Below, piece by piece: positions 31,091-42,581 of a stretch of 64,000 bases of DNA (positions within the stretch are counted from its first letter, which is position 1; each line of letters opens with the position of its first letter). This DNA is from Reticulitermes speratus (taxonomy: Eukaryota; Arthropoda; Insecta; Blattodea; Rhinotermitidae). Position numbers and translations under genes: made by a program. The notes under the pieces are model-generated. The model ran no database searches, had not been told where the DNA came from, and saw only the letters and a list, made by a program, of their open reading frames with translations. The stretch is taken from contig JAJKFL010000042.1 of assembly GCA_021186555.1 (NCBI GenBank), forward strand, positions 42,631,980 through 42,695,979, in the 5' to 3' direction.

Positions 31091-31510
31091 TTGCGACCAA
31101 AATTTTCCTAAGAAAATTTCAGTTCAAACTACTATAAAAATGCGATGTATTTAAGAACTGATAATGTTTTTATGTTTTGTTGAAGAAACTCTCTTCGTAT
31201 TATTTGTGCAACAGAAAGACTTCTTATTTGTATCCTCCTCTACCTGCTGGAGGGTGTATATTCCACCTCACTTCGTATTTTCGACGTAACCAATTCGACT
31301 TAACGAACAGGTGTTCAGAACGTAGACCTATCACGTTCGTAAGTCGGGGAGTACCTGTCTGGACTGTTGCTCAGATATTTTCTTTAATTCCTCCAAACGA
31401 ACGCGGATATAACTCTAGACCTTGAAATGAGCCACGACCTTTTTCTCTCAATCTACATCCTGAACGCTGTTGGCACTTACCCATCTCTCATCCCGTCGAT
31501 GTCTACAGTT

Positions 31511-31740
31511 TTTTATCGAAGGGCCCCACAGCAGATGCTACGGACGCACCTCTGCCTTGAAGGCTTATTATGCAACCGTATGAGGAAGATGAAGATGATG
31601 ATGAGTTTTTTTTCTGCTTTTCGATTTTAATGGAGCACCGGTGGAATTAAATTAACAGGGGAAAACCATAAGTACTCGGAGAAAAACCTGTCCCATTGCC
31701 ACTTTGCCCACCGCAAATCCCACATGGACCGACCCGGGAT
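31511..31740 (-). mobile_element. SINE-C, minus strand, with 13-bp target duplication
   Basis: GATGTCTACAGTT occurs at 31498-31510 and 31741-31753. The body contains GGGCCCCACAGCAGATGCTA, TGGAGCACCGGTGGAAT and AAACCTGTCCCATTGCCAC. It stops in the head at GACCCGGGAT, so the 5' end is truncated. Confidence 0.93.
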
Positions 31741-31753
31741 GATGTCTACAGTT

Positions 31754-32544
31754 ACTGTCGTCGTTAAATCTCGATAGGACCAACCGTTCCGTTAATGTAA
31801 TTCGTATTGTACGCGTGTCTTCAAAGTGATATTCAGTTCTGAGTATAAAAACAGTTGGGGTCGGTTTTGTTTGTATGTGAAATATTCTTTACTGCTTTGT
31901 AGGGTGTTTGATTTCAGTCCCGCCCGCATGTAGGGCGCGACGCGTGTACAGAAGGTAATGAAGCCGACGCCGGAGTTAAAAGATGGAACGTAGACAGCTG
32001 ATGACAGAACGGAGGGTGTGAGGACTTCCTGGTAGCGGCTGAGAAATAAAAAGCGTCTGTAATAGACGGAGCAGCTTGCACTGACAGCAGGCTCTTGTTC
32101 CCACCGGTTACCAAACCCTTCCCAGGAATTATATTAAGAAAATGTGTTATTAGTTTCACATATCGTTACTGATGATTCTTGTAATTCTTGTGTTTGTACG
32201 TAGAAAAGACCAAGTAACTAAGAGCAGAAACCTACATAGTGAGGAACTGAATTTTTATTGGTCACCAGCAGTATTTTTAAAGTGGTCAAAGTTGGAGATT
32301 GAGAAGGGCAGGGCATGTAGTACGCACGGAGATGATAAATGCACAAACTTTTTAGGTGGATTATCTGAAATTACTTTGGAGACCCAGACGGGGATTGAGG
32401 ATAATATTGGACTGAATCATACGTAAATATGGAGTGATAATGTGAATTGCATTTGTCTGGCTCAGAATATGGTCCAGTGGCAGTCTCTTGTAAACAATGT
32501 AATGAACTTTTGTGTTCCAAATTAGTATGTAATGACACAGATGT
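31754..32544. other. No gene recognised
   Basis: An 81-codon minus and an 84-codon plus frame without motifs. No repeat identified. Confidence 0.5.
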
Positions 32545-32620
32545 TTATTAGTATTACTGTTAGGTTTTTAGAGTATATGGCAACATGTTTCGACCTATAT
32601 TTAGTCATCTTAAGGCCAGT
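32545..32620 (-). repeat. P-type arm, degraded
   Basis: On the minus strand CTTAAGATGACTAAATATAG then GTCGAAACATGTTGCC. The first element has a CTGA-to-CTTA change. Confidence 0.5.
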
Positions 32621-33705
32621 ATTTTACAGAAAATAAATTGCAATTGGATGTGAACTTCTGGATTCCATTATAGACAGTCACTGGCTGAGGGGTTGCTACT
32701 GTCCAGAGACCAGGAGATGATCCCTGCTAGAAATGCGATTGATGCGCATGTTCAAGGTTTCGTGTTGAATGGCGCGTTGCTACTACACATTACTAAAATT
32801 ATTCGCCCATTGCAATGGCTTGCTACGCTCTACTCGAAATGCTTGATGTTTTCAGCTTGTATAGTAGCAGAACAGGCTGTCGCTTCTACGAATAGCAGAC
32901 CAATGGTCCTCCCTATAGCCACCACTGTCCCGCACCGCACCAGACATGCCCCACCCCGCTGCTGGTATCATCTCGTTGCCTGAGGCTCGTAGCTTGAGCT
33001 AAACTGCGTTTTAATATTGCATTATGAACGTACATCGCCTAAATATAACATAACAGCGCAAGATTGGTAGCACTAGAAGTCTGTGCTAGAGGGGAACTGA
33101 GCTTTATGAGCCCTGTCTGAAGTAGGCTACTTGTTCATTTGTTGCGGGATGTGAAGTGGCGTCATCAATGGTTATATTTATAAAACCTGCTTAATATGAT
33201 TCATGGTTTGTTGTGTGCGGTCATCTGACAGTGGAGCGAAAAACCATCACTGTGCACTTTTAAAGATAATTTCACTTGTATTTATTTACCATCTCCAGCA
33301 AATTTTTACAGAGGAAAATTACTAAAGGGTTTACATCAGTTATATGTATAATATGGCGTGCGTGAAGGGCTTATTGCATCAACATGACAACCCACAGCAT
33401 CTCAGTTTTACAGGACTTTATTCAGTTTTCATTAAATTCTATAAATTGCAATATTTTATGAAATAACACACGCGTTATATATAATGTTCTGCAATCATGT
33501 ATTTCACCTGAAGAGTGGGAAAAAAATTGTTTTGTTAAGAGTGTGGCAACCAGTTCTGAGTTCTACTTCACAGTCCCCATGTAACTCCGTTAGGATGTGG
33601 TATTGTGCCAACAAATTGTTATTTGACCCTTTAAGCATGAAACTCGCCAAATGGTACAAAAAATGAAGTTCTTATATCACAGTAAACATAGTCCTCCGTG
33701 GCAAA
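32621..33705. other. No gene recognised
   Basis: No supported gene or repeat. Confidence 0.5.
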
Positions 33706-34088
33706 GATCAGAAATGCCTGCAAAGTTTTGAAATGTGGTGCTGGATAAGGATGGAGATCAGTTGGACCGATCGTGTGAGAAATAAAGAAGTATTACATAG
33801 AGTCAAGGAGGAAAGGAATATCCTACGTGCAATGAAAGGAAGGAAGGAAGGCCCACCTGGATTGATCTTGCGTAGAAACTGCCTTCTAAAACACGTTATT
33901 GAAGGAAAGATAGAAGGAAGTATAAAAGTGACGGGAAGACGACGTAGGCAGCTACTGGATGACCTTAAGGAAAAGAGAGGATACTGGAAATTGGAAGAGG
34001 AAGCACTAGATCGCACTGTGTGGAGAACTCGCTTTGGAAGAGGCTAAGGACCTGTCGTAAGACAGACCAAGAATGAACGCAATGAATT
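33706..34088 (+). pseudogene. Second non-LTR retrotransposon 3' end fragment
   Basis: It is homologous to the 21.6-kb fragment: SFEMWCWIRMEISWTD, VLHRVKEERNIL, LRRNCLLKHVIEGKI, LLDDLKEKRGYWKLEEEA and a premature stop after RTRFGRG. It is shorter at the 5' side and has a small deletion in the WIGHIL block. Both copies end near GACCTGTCGTAAGACAGAC with an AATGAA-type tail. Confidence 0.85.
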
Positions 34089-34561
34089 ACAAAGACCAAT
34101 AATACTCTTTGCGGAAATAATCTCTGTTTATTCGTAGAAAAAAGGCGAAGGACATGACTGTAGTGTCGGAGAAAGTGTAGAGCTTTTAATGTTTAGCTAC
34201 TGGGTCATAGACGGGCCATTAAAATTATGGTTCATGCTAACTGGTGTCGTGACGCCATGTCACACGTCAGTATTCACGGTTCAAACTCTGGCTCTTGCAG
34301 ACAGTATCAGACACGTTATCAGGGTCAGTGGACAGGGATAGAGAGGCGATTTGCATTCATATTTCTTAATGAACTCGATTGAACCAAATGTCGTGTAACA
34401 TTGTTCTTACAGTTATTGCTGTGTACGCTGTACTTAACGAATTTTTTTTCATTACATTTTTTTTTCAAAAGGTAATATTTTGCTTTGACACGGGCGGGAG
34501 GGAAAAATAAATGCCCGCAATATTCTGGTGGGAAAACCTGAAGAAATGAGATCGTTTAGAC
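34089..34561. other. No gene recognised
   Basis: No supported feature. Confidence 0.5.
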
Positions 34562-34727
34562 ACAGGGGTGCCCAAATTCCGGGCGCCAAGTCGCCGTGGC
34601 GACTAAATTTTGTGCGATGGCGCTTAATATTTGCGGGTTCTCAGTATGGAACTTGCTTCATGTCACTGTTCTGGCGCATAGAATTTTGAGATGGCTACTA
34701 GAGTTTTAGAAAATTTATGCACCCTTG
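34562..34727. mobile_element. hAT-like MITE (family F)
   Basis: Left end ACAGGGGTGCCCAAATTCC, right end (minus strand) CAAGGGTGCATAAATTTTC. Flanks are GTTTAGAC (34554-34561) and GTTTAGAA (34728-34735), a 7/8 duplication. The interior TGGAACTTGCTTCATGTCAC is shared with the 11.4, 52.4, 56.2 and 60.1 kb copies. Confidence 0.8.
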
Positions 34728-34951
34728 GTTTAGAAAGCTAGTGGAGACTAGACTGTTAAATGGATCTTAACGAAATGGGATTGGAGGGTGTGGTCTACAT
34801 TTATTGGATCAAGATTGGTATCATTGACGGGCTGTTATGAACACGGTGATGAACTTCCAGGTTTTGTAAAAAGCGGCAATACTTTGCCTAGCCGAAGAGC
34901 TATTCTCAGCATTAACCGGGTTGGTCTTTGTAATGATGGAATGTATTTCAC

Positions 34952-35120
34952 ATCTTCGTTCTTCTGGGATGTTACGCAGAGTATATTGGTAGTTAGTTAC
35001 CGGCGTTTCTGGACAACCTATCGGTCCATCGTAAAGGGTAGATGGGACCAGTATGTTGTCCAGAAACGTCGGCAACTAACTAACAATCTACGCTGCGTAA
35101 CATCCCAGAAGAACGAAGAT
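34952..35120. repeat. K-type foldback element
   Basis: The outermost 28 bases (ATCTTCGTTCTTCTGGGATG then TTACGCAG) are exactly complementary to 35093-35120. Arms of about 75-80 bases surround a loop of about 10. The inner part holds TGGACAACCTATCGGTCC and CAGAAACGTCGG. Beyond the right arm is CGAAAGCCTGAAATC, found also in other K copies. Confidence 0.92.
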
Positions 35121-35270
35121 ATCATTTACGCCGCGGCGAAAGCCTGAAATCACGCAAGGAATGTGATTACTGAAGATGTGAATAATATTTGGGTGAACTT
35201 ATAGCTGATAATGATGCGCAAATTGTGAGGACTATTTCTCCTTTCTGCTATCATTTGTTAGGTACATGTA

Positions 35271-35440
35271 CATTCAAGCTTGGCTATAACGTCATGAATG
35301 TACCTGAATATTTTGTGTCGTTATAACCGAGGAGTATAATGTTGTGGTTAAATAGTGAGGAATTAATTGGTACCACAGAATGTCTAACGCTGTAGACGAG
35401 ATGTCGCATAAACCGACGTCGTTATAAACGGGTTCGACTG
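35271..35440. mobile_element. pogo/Tigger-like MITE (family G), third copy, inverted
   Basis: AAGCTTGGCTATAACGTC at the left and GTCGTTATAAACGGGTTCGA at the right. The interior AATAGTGAGGAATTAATTGG is the complement of the other copies. Confidence 0.78.
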
Positions 35441-35454
35441 TTGTCTGTAGTCTG

Positions 35455-35706
35455 TACAGTTACTAGTTTACAGGCTGAACAATCCGGGGTTCGTTGCCCT
35501 GTAGGGGTAAAAGATTTTTCTCTTCTCGAAAATGTCCTGACCCGCTTTTGAACCCGCCCAGCATCATATTCAGTTGTTACCCGGGTCTCTTTTTTCGAGG
35601 ATAAAGCGGCCGGGACGTGAAACTGACCACTCCCATTTAGTGCGGAGATTAAGAATGAGTGGAGCGCTACGTCTACTGCCGCGCTGTACTTTTATGGTCT
35701 GCATAA
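35455..35706 (+). mobile_element. SINE-B, plus strand, 5' truncated and diverged
   Basis: Starts near GGCTGAACAATCCGGGGTTC (box B), has GATAAAGCGGCCGGGACGTG and AAGAATGAGTGGAGCGCTAC, and ends near TTTATGGTCTGCATAAGGAC. Confidence 0.8.
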
Positions 35707-35714
35707 GGACAACG

Positions 35715-35987
35715 GTTTTTTTTTTTTGTGGAGAAGGGCCCCGCAGCAGAAGCTACGGACGCACCCTGTGATGAAGATGAAGAGAAAGGTGATCAGTTTT
35801 TTCATTTTTCCAAGTAATGGAGCACCGGTGGAATGAAATTGACAGGGGGAAAACCGAAGTACTCGAGGAAAAACCTGTCCCAGTGCCACTTTGTTCACCA
35901 CAAATCCCACATGGACTGACCCGGGATCGAACCCGGGCCCCCGCGGTGGAAGGCTGGCGACTAACCGCCTGAGCCATGGCACACGGC
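35715..35987 (-). mobile_element. SINE-C, full length, minus strand (reference copy)
   Basis: T-run, GGGCCCCGCAGCAGAAGCTA, GGAGCACCGGTGGAATGAAA, AAACCTGTCCCAGTGCCACT, then the head on the minus strand: GTGCCATGGCTCAGGCGGTT (box A region) and box B GGGTTCGATCCCGGGTCAGT. The head is tRNA-like and clearly distinct from those of SINE-A and SINE-B. Confidence 0.92.
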
Positions 35988-36583
35988 CTTAGGGACGTTA
36001 CCTTTCACATTTGACTAGCCGAAACTGGGTGCAAGAAGTGCAATAAACAGGCTGTGCCTGGTGACTTACGTAGACCTTACAGTGTTCTTGAATCGTGCCG
36101 ATATGGCCATCAACATAGAGAAATGAAAGTCGGAGCTTGCCTTGTCCCCGTCACGAACCACACCACCACCCGTGTTCTGCATGCGACAACTGTTGTCTGT
36201 TACAATGTCGTTCCGGGTCAAACGCAAATGGAAATCCTCCGGATGTCCTGTCCCCGTAATAACAATCCAGTCGTTACGTAATGGACGATACGTCATGATT
36301 GATTACAACATGCACAAGGTGAAACCGACAATTAAAAGGCGCAGGTGTCACAGTTGGATAAATCACATGGCTTATCTGCTCTTGCCCAACATGCGTGCTC
36401 TGCAGTTGGACCATGAACTAAACGACGTTTGTAGTTAAACAAGTAACATGGTTCGACACTATTGTGTCATCCTTAGGGGTGTTGAAACATGAATGTATTA
36501 AATGATGTTATGAGGCTATTGTTTTGTAATGACTGTATTGGATGGTTTTGTTATTGTTTTTTTTGTAATGCAGAATACAACGG
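35988..36583. other. No gene recognised
   Basis: Overlapping frames at 36054-36438 on both strands have no motif. Near 36447-36485 a degraded P-type signature (GGTTCGACACTATTGTGTCA) is visible. Confidence 0.45.
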
Positions 36584-36585
36584 TA

Positions 36586-36768
36586 ATGTCTGTCTCTTGT
36601 GAGTGTTGTGTGTTGTCAGGTAGAGGTCTCTGCGACGAGCTGGTCCCTCGTCCAGAGGAGTCCTACCGGGTGTGGCGTGTCTAAGAAAAGTGTGTGTGAT
36701 CGTGAAGCCTCGAAAAATGAGGTGGCCTAGGCCCCCAAGGGGCTGTCGAGCCATTGGGGTGAAAAAAT
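36586..36768 (+). mobile_element. SINE-A, plus strand, head missing
   Basis: Starts at ATGTCTGTCTCTTGTGAGTG and runs through GTCAGGTAGAGGTCTCTGCG to GGGGCTGTCGAGCCATTGGG with an A-rich tail. 5' truncated exactly at the head/body junction. Confidence 0.9.
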
Positions 36769-36817
36769 GTCTGCGTCAGTTGTTTTCAACCTGCATGCTG
36801 CGGCGCATAGGAATGAC

Positions 36818-36910
36818 AAAGGTAAACGTCTGTGTACGCCCCATGAAGGCATATAGGGAGAGCGGAGGTAAAGCTCCTCGCATTCCAAATTTTGGCACTA
36901 CTTGGTTCAA
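36818..36910 (-). mobile_element. SINE-B tail fragment, minus strand
   Basis: CGCCCCATGAAGGCATATAG and GCGGAGGTAAAGCTCCTCGC. The remainder is missing. Confidence 0.7.
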
Positions 36911-37204
36911 CGTTCAGTCGAGACCACATATTGCACAGTAAGCGGTCACTGTAGCTGCCGTCCTGCAAACATTTGGTTTACCCGAGATGTGATGTTTCCA
37001 CATCTATACTGATGTGAATTCCAGTGGGATACGACACTGTGTAGATCAGTTAGAATCAATCTTTCGGAAAAACTTACTGCTTTCCTTTGTTGCATCTAGA
37101 TTGCCACAGAACAGCTGATGTATGTATCCTGACTGTAGCAGTGTGGCCATTGCCCATTGAAAATACACGCAGCAATGTGAAGCAGGTAGTCACAACCGAA
37201 CGTC

Positions 37205-37418
37205 GAACAGGGTATAGATGGAGCTGAGTGGTCAGCTTCACGTGCCGGCCGATTTGTTCCCGGGAAAGAGATCTGGTGTATATCGGGTAGGAGGCTGGGT
37301 GGAACCCAGAGCCGGTCTGGACGTTTTGGAGGAGAGAAAGTTTCTTGTCCTGCCGGAATTCGACCCCGATCGTTCAATCCGTAGCCTGGTTTCTATACTG
37401 CTAACGCTGTCTCGGCTG
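37205..37418 (-). mobile_element. SINE-B, minus strand, tail missing
   Basis: GAGCTGAGTGGTCAGCTTCA, GGAGGCTGGGTGGAACCCAG, then the head with GGAATTCGACCCCGATCGTT and the final CTGTCTCGGC. Confidence 0.85.
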
Positions 37419-39060
37419 TGGCGCATGGGAATGATTATAGAAAATGAGATGTTCCTTATACACACGTGCACATACGAAGTTAAGAAAGGGGTGGGGGTTC
37501 CGTGAAGGATTGTGAAGCTCTGGGACCTTCATTTTGTGCAGTTTGTAAGCCTCCGCATTTACTTAAGCTTTTAAAATTAATAATGTCAAAACTTCATTGT
37601 CTTTCCGTGCTACTACAATTTAATGTTCTTATAAAATAAGTGACAGTGGTAGTAAGTGTACACACAATTTTCAGTTTTTTGTTCGACGTGTATTGTGCCT
37701 AGAAATTAAACGAGTATTCCAGTGTGCCAAAAATAATACCACTATTGCAAGTGCGCGACGAGCACTGAAAGTTAGGCGTACATATTTTAGGTGACTATGG
37801 ATTTTTTTATAACAGGACATACAGAATGATATGAAAAATACGGGAAATGAAAGTAAAACTGTTCAGAAAAACAGAAGGGACGAAACTAGTTGGGAAACCC
37901 AGTCGTAGGTGGTAACATAATATTAAAACGAAATGTAAAAAGACGTTGGGTGTAAAGACTGGGCTGGATGCATCTGCCCTAGAGGCTGGTGTCCAGTGGC
38001 GAACTCTTGTGTGCACGGAGGGGAATTATTGAGTATACTGTTGCCACGGAAGGAAGTCGCGTGGTTGGTGGGGATGGCGTTGCTCGAGACTCCCCTTCTT
38101 TCTGCCTACTTCTGTATTATGATGTCCTCCTTGGTCTATATTAACCAGCCCAAAGTGTTTGTTGCCTGCGAATATTCTCACGTGGTTACCAGTGAACAAT
38201 AGCTACACGACTGGAGGGAAATGTATAGAAGTAACCTGGAGAGGGAAGCGCAATAGCTGGAGGGCGATTGGGGGGGTGGGGGGTGTATTGATCTATGTTC
38301 TTTTTTTCCGTCCCTTTTCTCTCGTGGCCTCACAATAGCTAAACGGCCAACTGCGTCTTAATGACTGCTCTTTAGAGTTCTTGGCTTATCTGTCTTTGTG
38401 TCTTCCACGCGGACGTTTTGTCTGAAGGTGGCCTACATCCCCGAAGCGGGAGCAGCTGATATCTGGGCCGCAGCGCCCAGTGCCGTTGTCTTGCTCGTCA
38501 TTCTCTCTCTCTTTCCTTCTCACCTGTGGTTCGTTGCCCTTCCTCTGTGACCGGGGTTCTCCGACGTACTGAGTGATTCAACCTTCATCGCCGAGAACAC
38601 AAGCATGAAACAGTGTCTTTGTATGAAGATGGCGGTGTGCTGGGATGTGACGCCATTGATACGTACACTCTCTGTAACAAACATTAAGTGACCAAGTTTC
38701 ATACCGGAAGTGATGTAAGCGTACAGCTGCCTCATAATTCCAGTTGTTTGTAATTTCCCTGTATATGTCCGTTTGTGACTTTTATCTTCCAATCATTATA
38801 GGTACGTGTTAACTAAAGATATGGATATGTCTTTCCCATTTGAAGTATAACGTGGATTTAAGTTAATTCTCCGAGAGTATTCGTAAGTTCCGCGACAGAG
38901 CACAGATGAATTCTACCCTGTATGCCACTGTCTGTATTCACTGGAAGCCGAGTGGGGAAGACTGGAGGTAACTCTTAAGAGACGTACCTGAGCTAGTTCG
39001 TGTCTTTGTATCGGTATAGGTAAGTTAACAGGTTGTGTACTGTCTTGGTGAAGCCGAAGT
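37419..39060. other. No gene recognised
   Basis: About 1.6 kb without a gene or a repeat family that recurs here. Short frames only. Confidence 0.5.
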
Positions 39061-39065
39061 GCGGT

Positions 39066-39342
39066 TAGAGAGACAGCGTGGCGTAGTCGGTATAGTGACT
39101 AGGCTATGGGGGTGGAAGGTCCGTGGGATCCGGGGAACCCCAGATTGTCCAGACCGGCTCTGCCTCCCCCCCCCCACCCCAGCCTCCTGTTTAATAGATA
39201 CCGGTGTTATGTCTTGGGAGTAAAGCGGTGGGGTGTTAGGTTTGACCAGTCAGCTCCATGTAGCGCCAAAGTTAAGAATGAGCGGAGTAATACCGCTTCT
39301 CCATCAATATGCCTTCATGGCGTGGACAGAGACAACTTTATT
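39066..39342 (+). mobile_element. SINE-B, plus strand, diverged
   Basis: CAGCGTGGCGTAGTCGGTAT head with decayed box B, CCAGCCTCCTGTTTAATAGA, GAGTAAAGCGGTGGGG and the tail block ATGCCTTCATGGCGTGGACA. Confidence 0.85.
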
Positions 39343-39599
39343 AGTGCGAGTAAAACCGATGTTTTGGTTACTTTTCCGTGATTTTGCTTTGTGTTGGCAT
39401 TCTAATGTAAAAGTTTTGGGTTCGAATGTGACTGCTTTATTTGCAAAGCATACACGATTACAAGCACGTTGGTTCTCTAAATATGCCACCTACTTTCACA
39501 AAATATGATTTTGTATGTTAGGTGTTCGAAGGGAAGTATTCAAGGCCCTGCATCTTTAACATGTTGTCCAGAATCCCTGAGCCCTTAACTGCGGCTAAC

Positions 39600-39990
39600 G
39601 TTAGTCTCGGCTCAGTAACAGATATAACGTAACGCTGAGACGAAGCAGCTTCATCGCAAGGGTCCACAGATCATCACTGTTTCTCGGAGGAAGGACGGGC
39701 CAGGTTTGCCGCAAAGTTTTCTTTGTCCTGCTCAACATATTCTCGATGGGGTTCGTATCAGGCGCTCGTAGTGGCCAGTTAGTGAGTTCGTCGTGAGCCC
39801 ACAGCTATTGCCATTCTAAACCTCAGGGGAAGTGTTAATGGACGAATGGCCGTGTTGGAACTGGACTGTTGCATCGGGATAAAGCAGTCTTTCAGAGGAC
39901 TTCAGAATGTTTATATTGAAGGTCGTCTAGGTACTCTTCTTACGATGGAGTATTCCAGCCCCGGTCATGGGAGATTGAGCCCCCCCAAAG
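39600..39990 (-). pseudogene. Tc1-type transposase, C-terminal fossil with frameshifts
   Basis: On the minus strand, in three different frames, are SISHDRGWN, then LLYPDATVQFQHGHSS, then NWPLRAPDTNPIENMLSRTK and PPRNSDDLWTLAMKLLR. These match the Tc1 layout (a GW..G strand, a YPD...FQ.D.SP.H block with the second Asp, then DWPA.SPDLNPIEN with the last Glu). The second catalytic Asp position reads Gly (HGHSS). At least two frameshifts and an internal stop make it non-functional. Confidence 0.82.
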
Positions 39991-40782
39991 TGAACGCAGA
40001 CACTATCACTGCTGTATAGTTAATCCGATGTCTGTTGTTGTTGTTTTGTTAAATATCAGTCGTTTTGAATGTCAGATGATCGAACATTGCGAAAAATGAT
40101 GTAAAGAAAAAGTTATTGAACATCTGGTTAAAAATCGGGATGGTTTTCCTTTCATCGACTATCGATTGTTATTGTCGACATGTCTTTGGCTCGATATATA
40201 TCGCCCACTTCGAATCTCGTCTTTTAAAATGGTGGAAATCAGTTTGCGTATCACTTTATTCCACAAATTCCTAATTAACAAAACATTTTATTTCAGTGTT
40301 TGGGAATTCTTTTTCACAGCTGTATGCGAGTCAACTTTATATTGCGCTTCAATGACGAAGGAATCTTCAACATGTTTAGGTATGAGCTATTGAACAGTTA
40401 AGCTATATATGATTTTCATTTTGTTTCATGAGATGTGTTTCACTTTCCTCCCGTCAAAATTGACGGGGTTCAGCTATGTGTGTGCAAAAAGTAGTCCAAT
40501 AACCATTATTGTAATCATTTCTGTAGTAATCATGAATGGAGAAACGTCTGACGAAAGATGGGGTGATTTAGAGTGTGAATATTGTTTTAACCATGTCATG
40601 TGACGGAGCCTCTTCTAGTTGGTATATATCTGGCATAAGTAATTAATGAATGAAAGACAGAGAAAAGCCACACAGGGTCAGATGCAAGGAAATTATGAAT
40701 GGCTGGGTAATGACGGCAGCTGTACGCTTTGTCACTTCCGGGTAATAAACGCTTGACTTTTGTTGCATAGAGTGTATCAACC
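39991..40782. other. No gene recognised
   Basis: AT-rich. Short plus-strand frames at 40166-40603 show no motif. Confidence 0.5.
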
Positions 40783-40900
40783 TTTTGGAGGAACCCACTT
40801 CTTCCACTTTCGGGATGGATGATGAAGGCAGTAGATTCAGCTGAAACGTCGATACTTATGTTCTAGACTACACGGCGTCACGTCTCATAAAACAGTGATC
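40783..40900. repeat. J-type foldback element, diverged
   Basis: TTTTGGAGGAACCCACTTCT and GCTGAAACGTCGATACTTAT flank GATGATGAAGGCAG. It ends at GACTACACGGCGTCACGTCT. Confidence 0.6.
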
Positions 40901-41753
40901 TCCATAATCTCCGCCACGAGAACCTTAAATCTCACATAGATTTTGCTTTGTTCTGTAAATTTGCCTTAACTGTATAACGTACCGTGCTCCATCTAATAGG
41001 GGAAGCATTGTCTGTGGAAGACCTTCCCAAACTGCGATGTTAAAATACCAGCACGGCTAGCATTAGGTTAAATTCGGTTGTAAATAAATTCTTTTGGCCT
41101 CCTTTGTTATGTGGAGTCTACTAGAATACCGTCCTTTATGACAGCGTAGAAGGTTTCAGTACTTAAAGGACTATTCATATGCCTGCGTTCTCATCTGTCC
41201 TAAATAACACTTGTAGAAGACGAATGACATAGTTGCCGCCCTGAACACAGGACAGTGCTTCTACTACTCTGAGCTGTTAACCAGATTTGTTCCTTGGAGG
41301 GTCCTTGTTCTTCCACTGCAAACCGGATGCGTGAAATGAATTTTAGTGCCTGGAAAGCTTTTCTGTTGTAAAGGAATGAAAATGACAATGAAGGGTGAAA
41401 TATTTAACATCTGTCCCTGTTTATCAGTCGACACAGTGTAACATCCCAGAAAACGGACAGTTCTTTAACAAGCCAAGAAGTTCGTCCAACATATGGAGCG
41501 CGGTAGCTTATTACTATGTACTTGAGAACTTGCCATCGGCCCTTTTCCTGAGACCAGATGAATACAGTCCACACCCTTCCATACTATTTATTTAGAAATA
41601 TGTAAAAAATATAAATTTAAGGAATGGTTACTGAGAAACACGGAATTGTCAGCTGTGGCTGTAATTTTACTTCTCCCCTCCCTCCTTGTGAAATAGTTGA
41701 GAGAATGTTCGTTGCATAGAAATAAGATAAAGTTATCCCTGTGCTTAATTAAG
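40901..41753. other. No gene recognised
   Basis: No supported feature. Confidence 0.5.
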
Positions 41754-42013
41754 CACCACGCCATGAAGGCATATAAGTGGAGGTATAGATCCACTGATTC
41801 TTAGCATCAGCACGTGAGTGGTCAACTTCACGCTCTGGGCCTTTAAAAAACGTCGGAGATGGATCGTCCGGTGCGTATTCATTAGGAGACGGAGTGGGCC
41901 TCGGAGCCGGATTGGACGTCGTTTCGGAGGAGAAGCACCTTCCGGGAATCGAACTGTTTTTCTTCAGTCAGACAGCTCCTAACGTAGTTGAATATCGACA
42001 GAGCTATTCCCAT
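41754..42013 (-). mobile_element. SINE-B, minus strand, diverged
   Basis: CACGCCATGAAGGCATATAA tail block, GGAGACGGAGTGGGCCTCGG. The head is decayed (GGGAATCGAACTG) and ends at GAGCTATTCCCAT. Confidence 0.82.
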
Positions 42014-42157
42014 TGTCATGTGATAACTATTGTACTTTGAAATTGGCCATTAATTGTAAAGTGTAAGGCCAGTTTATTTTGTTCTTTCTTAGTCGTTGAG
42101 ATAGTGCAGATTATCACTGTACACCATTGTGGGGTTTTCCGTGCCCTTTGTCAGTAT

Positions 42158-42300
42158 TGCGGTGTCACGGGATATGACACCGTGTAATTTGGCAGGTATC
42201 GACGTTGTACATATCGCCCTTCTTCATAGTGGCAGCAGCAGGTTCCTCCGAAACGTTAGTTCGATCTACTTAACTGCACGGCGTTCACATTCTGTACGTT
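42158..42300. repeat. J-type foldback element
   Basis: CACGGGATATGACACCGTGT at the left, CTTCATAGTGGCAGCAGCAG and TTCCTCCGAAACGTTAGTTC in the middle, and a TGCACGGCGTTCACATTC right end complementary to the left. Confidence 0.7.
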
Positions 42301-42581
42301 GGTCTTCACACACAGTGCCGTGATGACTTCAAATCTCACATGATTTTGGTCGCTTATGGTTGCTTCTGGATATCAGAGGATGTAAAAATAAATTGCGGAT
42401 TGGTTTCAAGAGTGGCTTAGAAATACCCCATCGTTCGTTGCACGGCGTGCGTTTGTCGAACGCTAGCGTACGTCATATGAGTTGTGTTTCAAGGACACTG
42501 TTGTTGACGGCTTACTCATGAGCTGTGACTCATTTTTCAGTGCTGTATTTTCATGGCCTGTAAAAGCGTATCAGGGTAGTC

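Noticed and set aside
36054-36438. Three overlapping frames as a gene
   Set aside because: Antisense overlap without a motif. A degraded P-type arm fragment lies just to the right.
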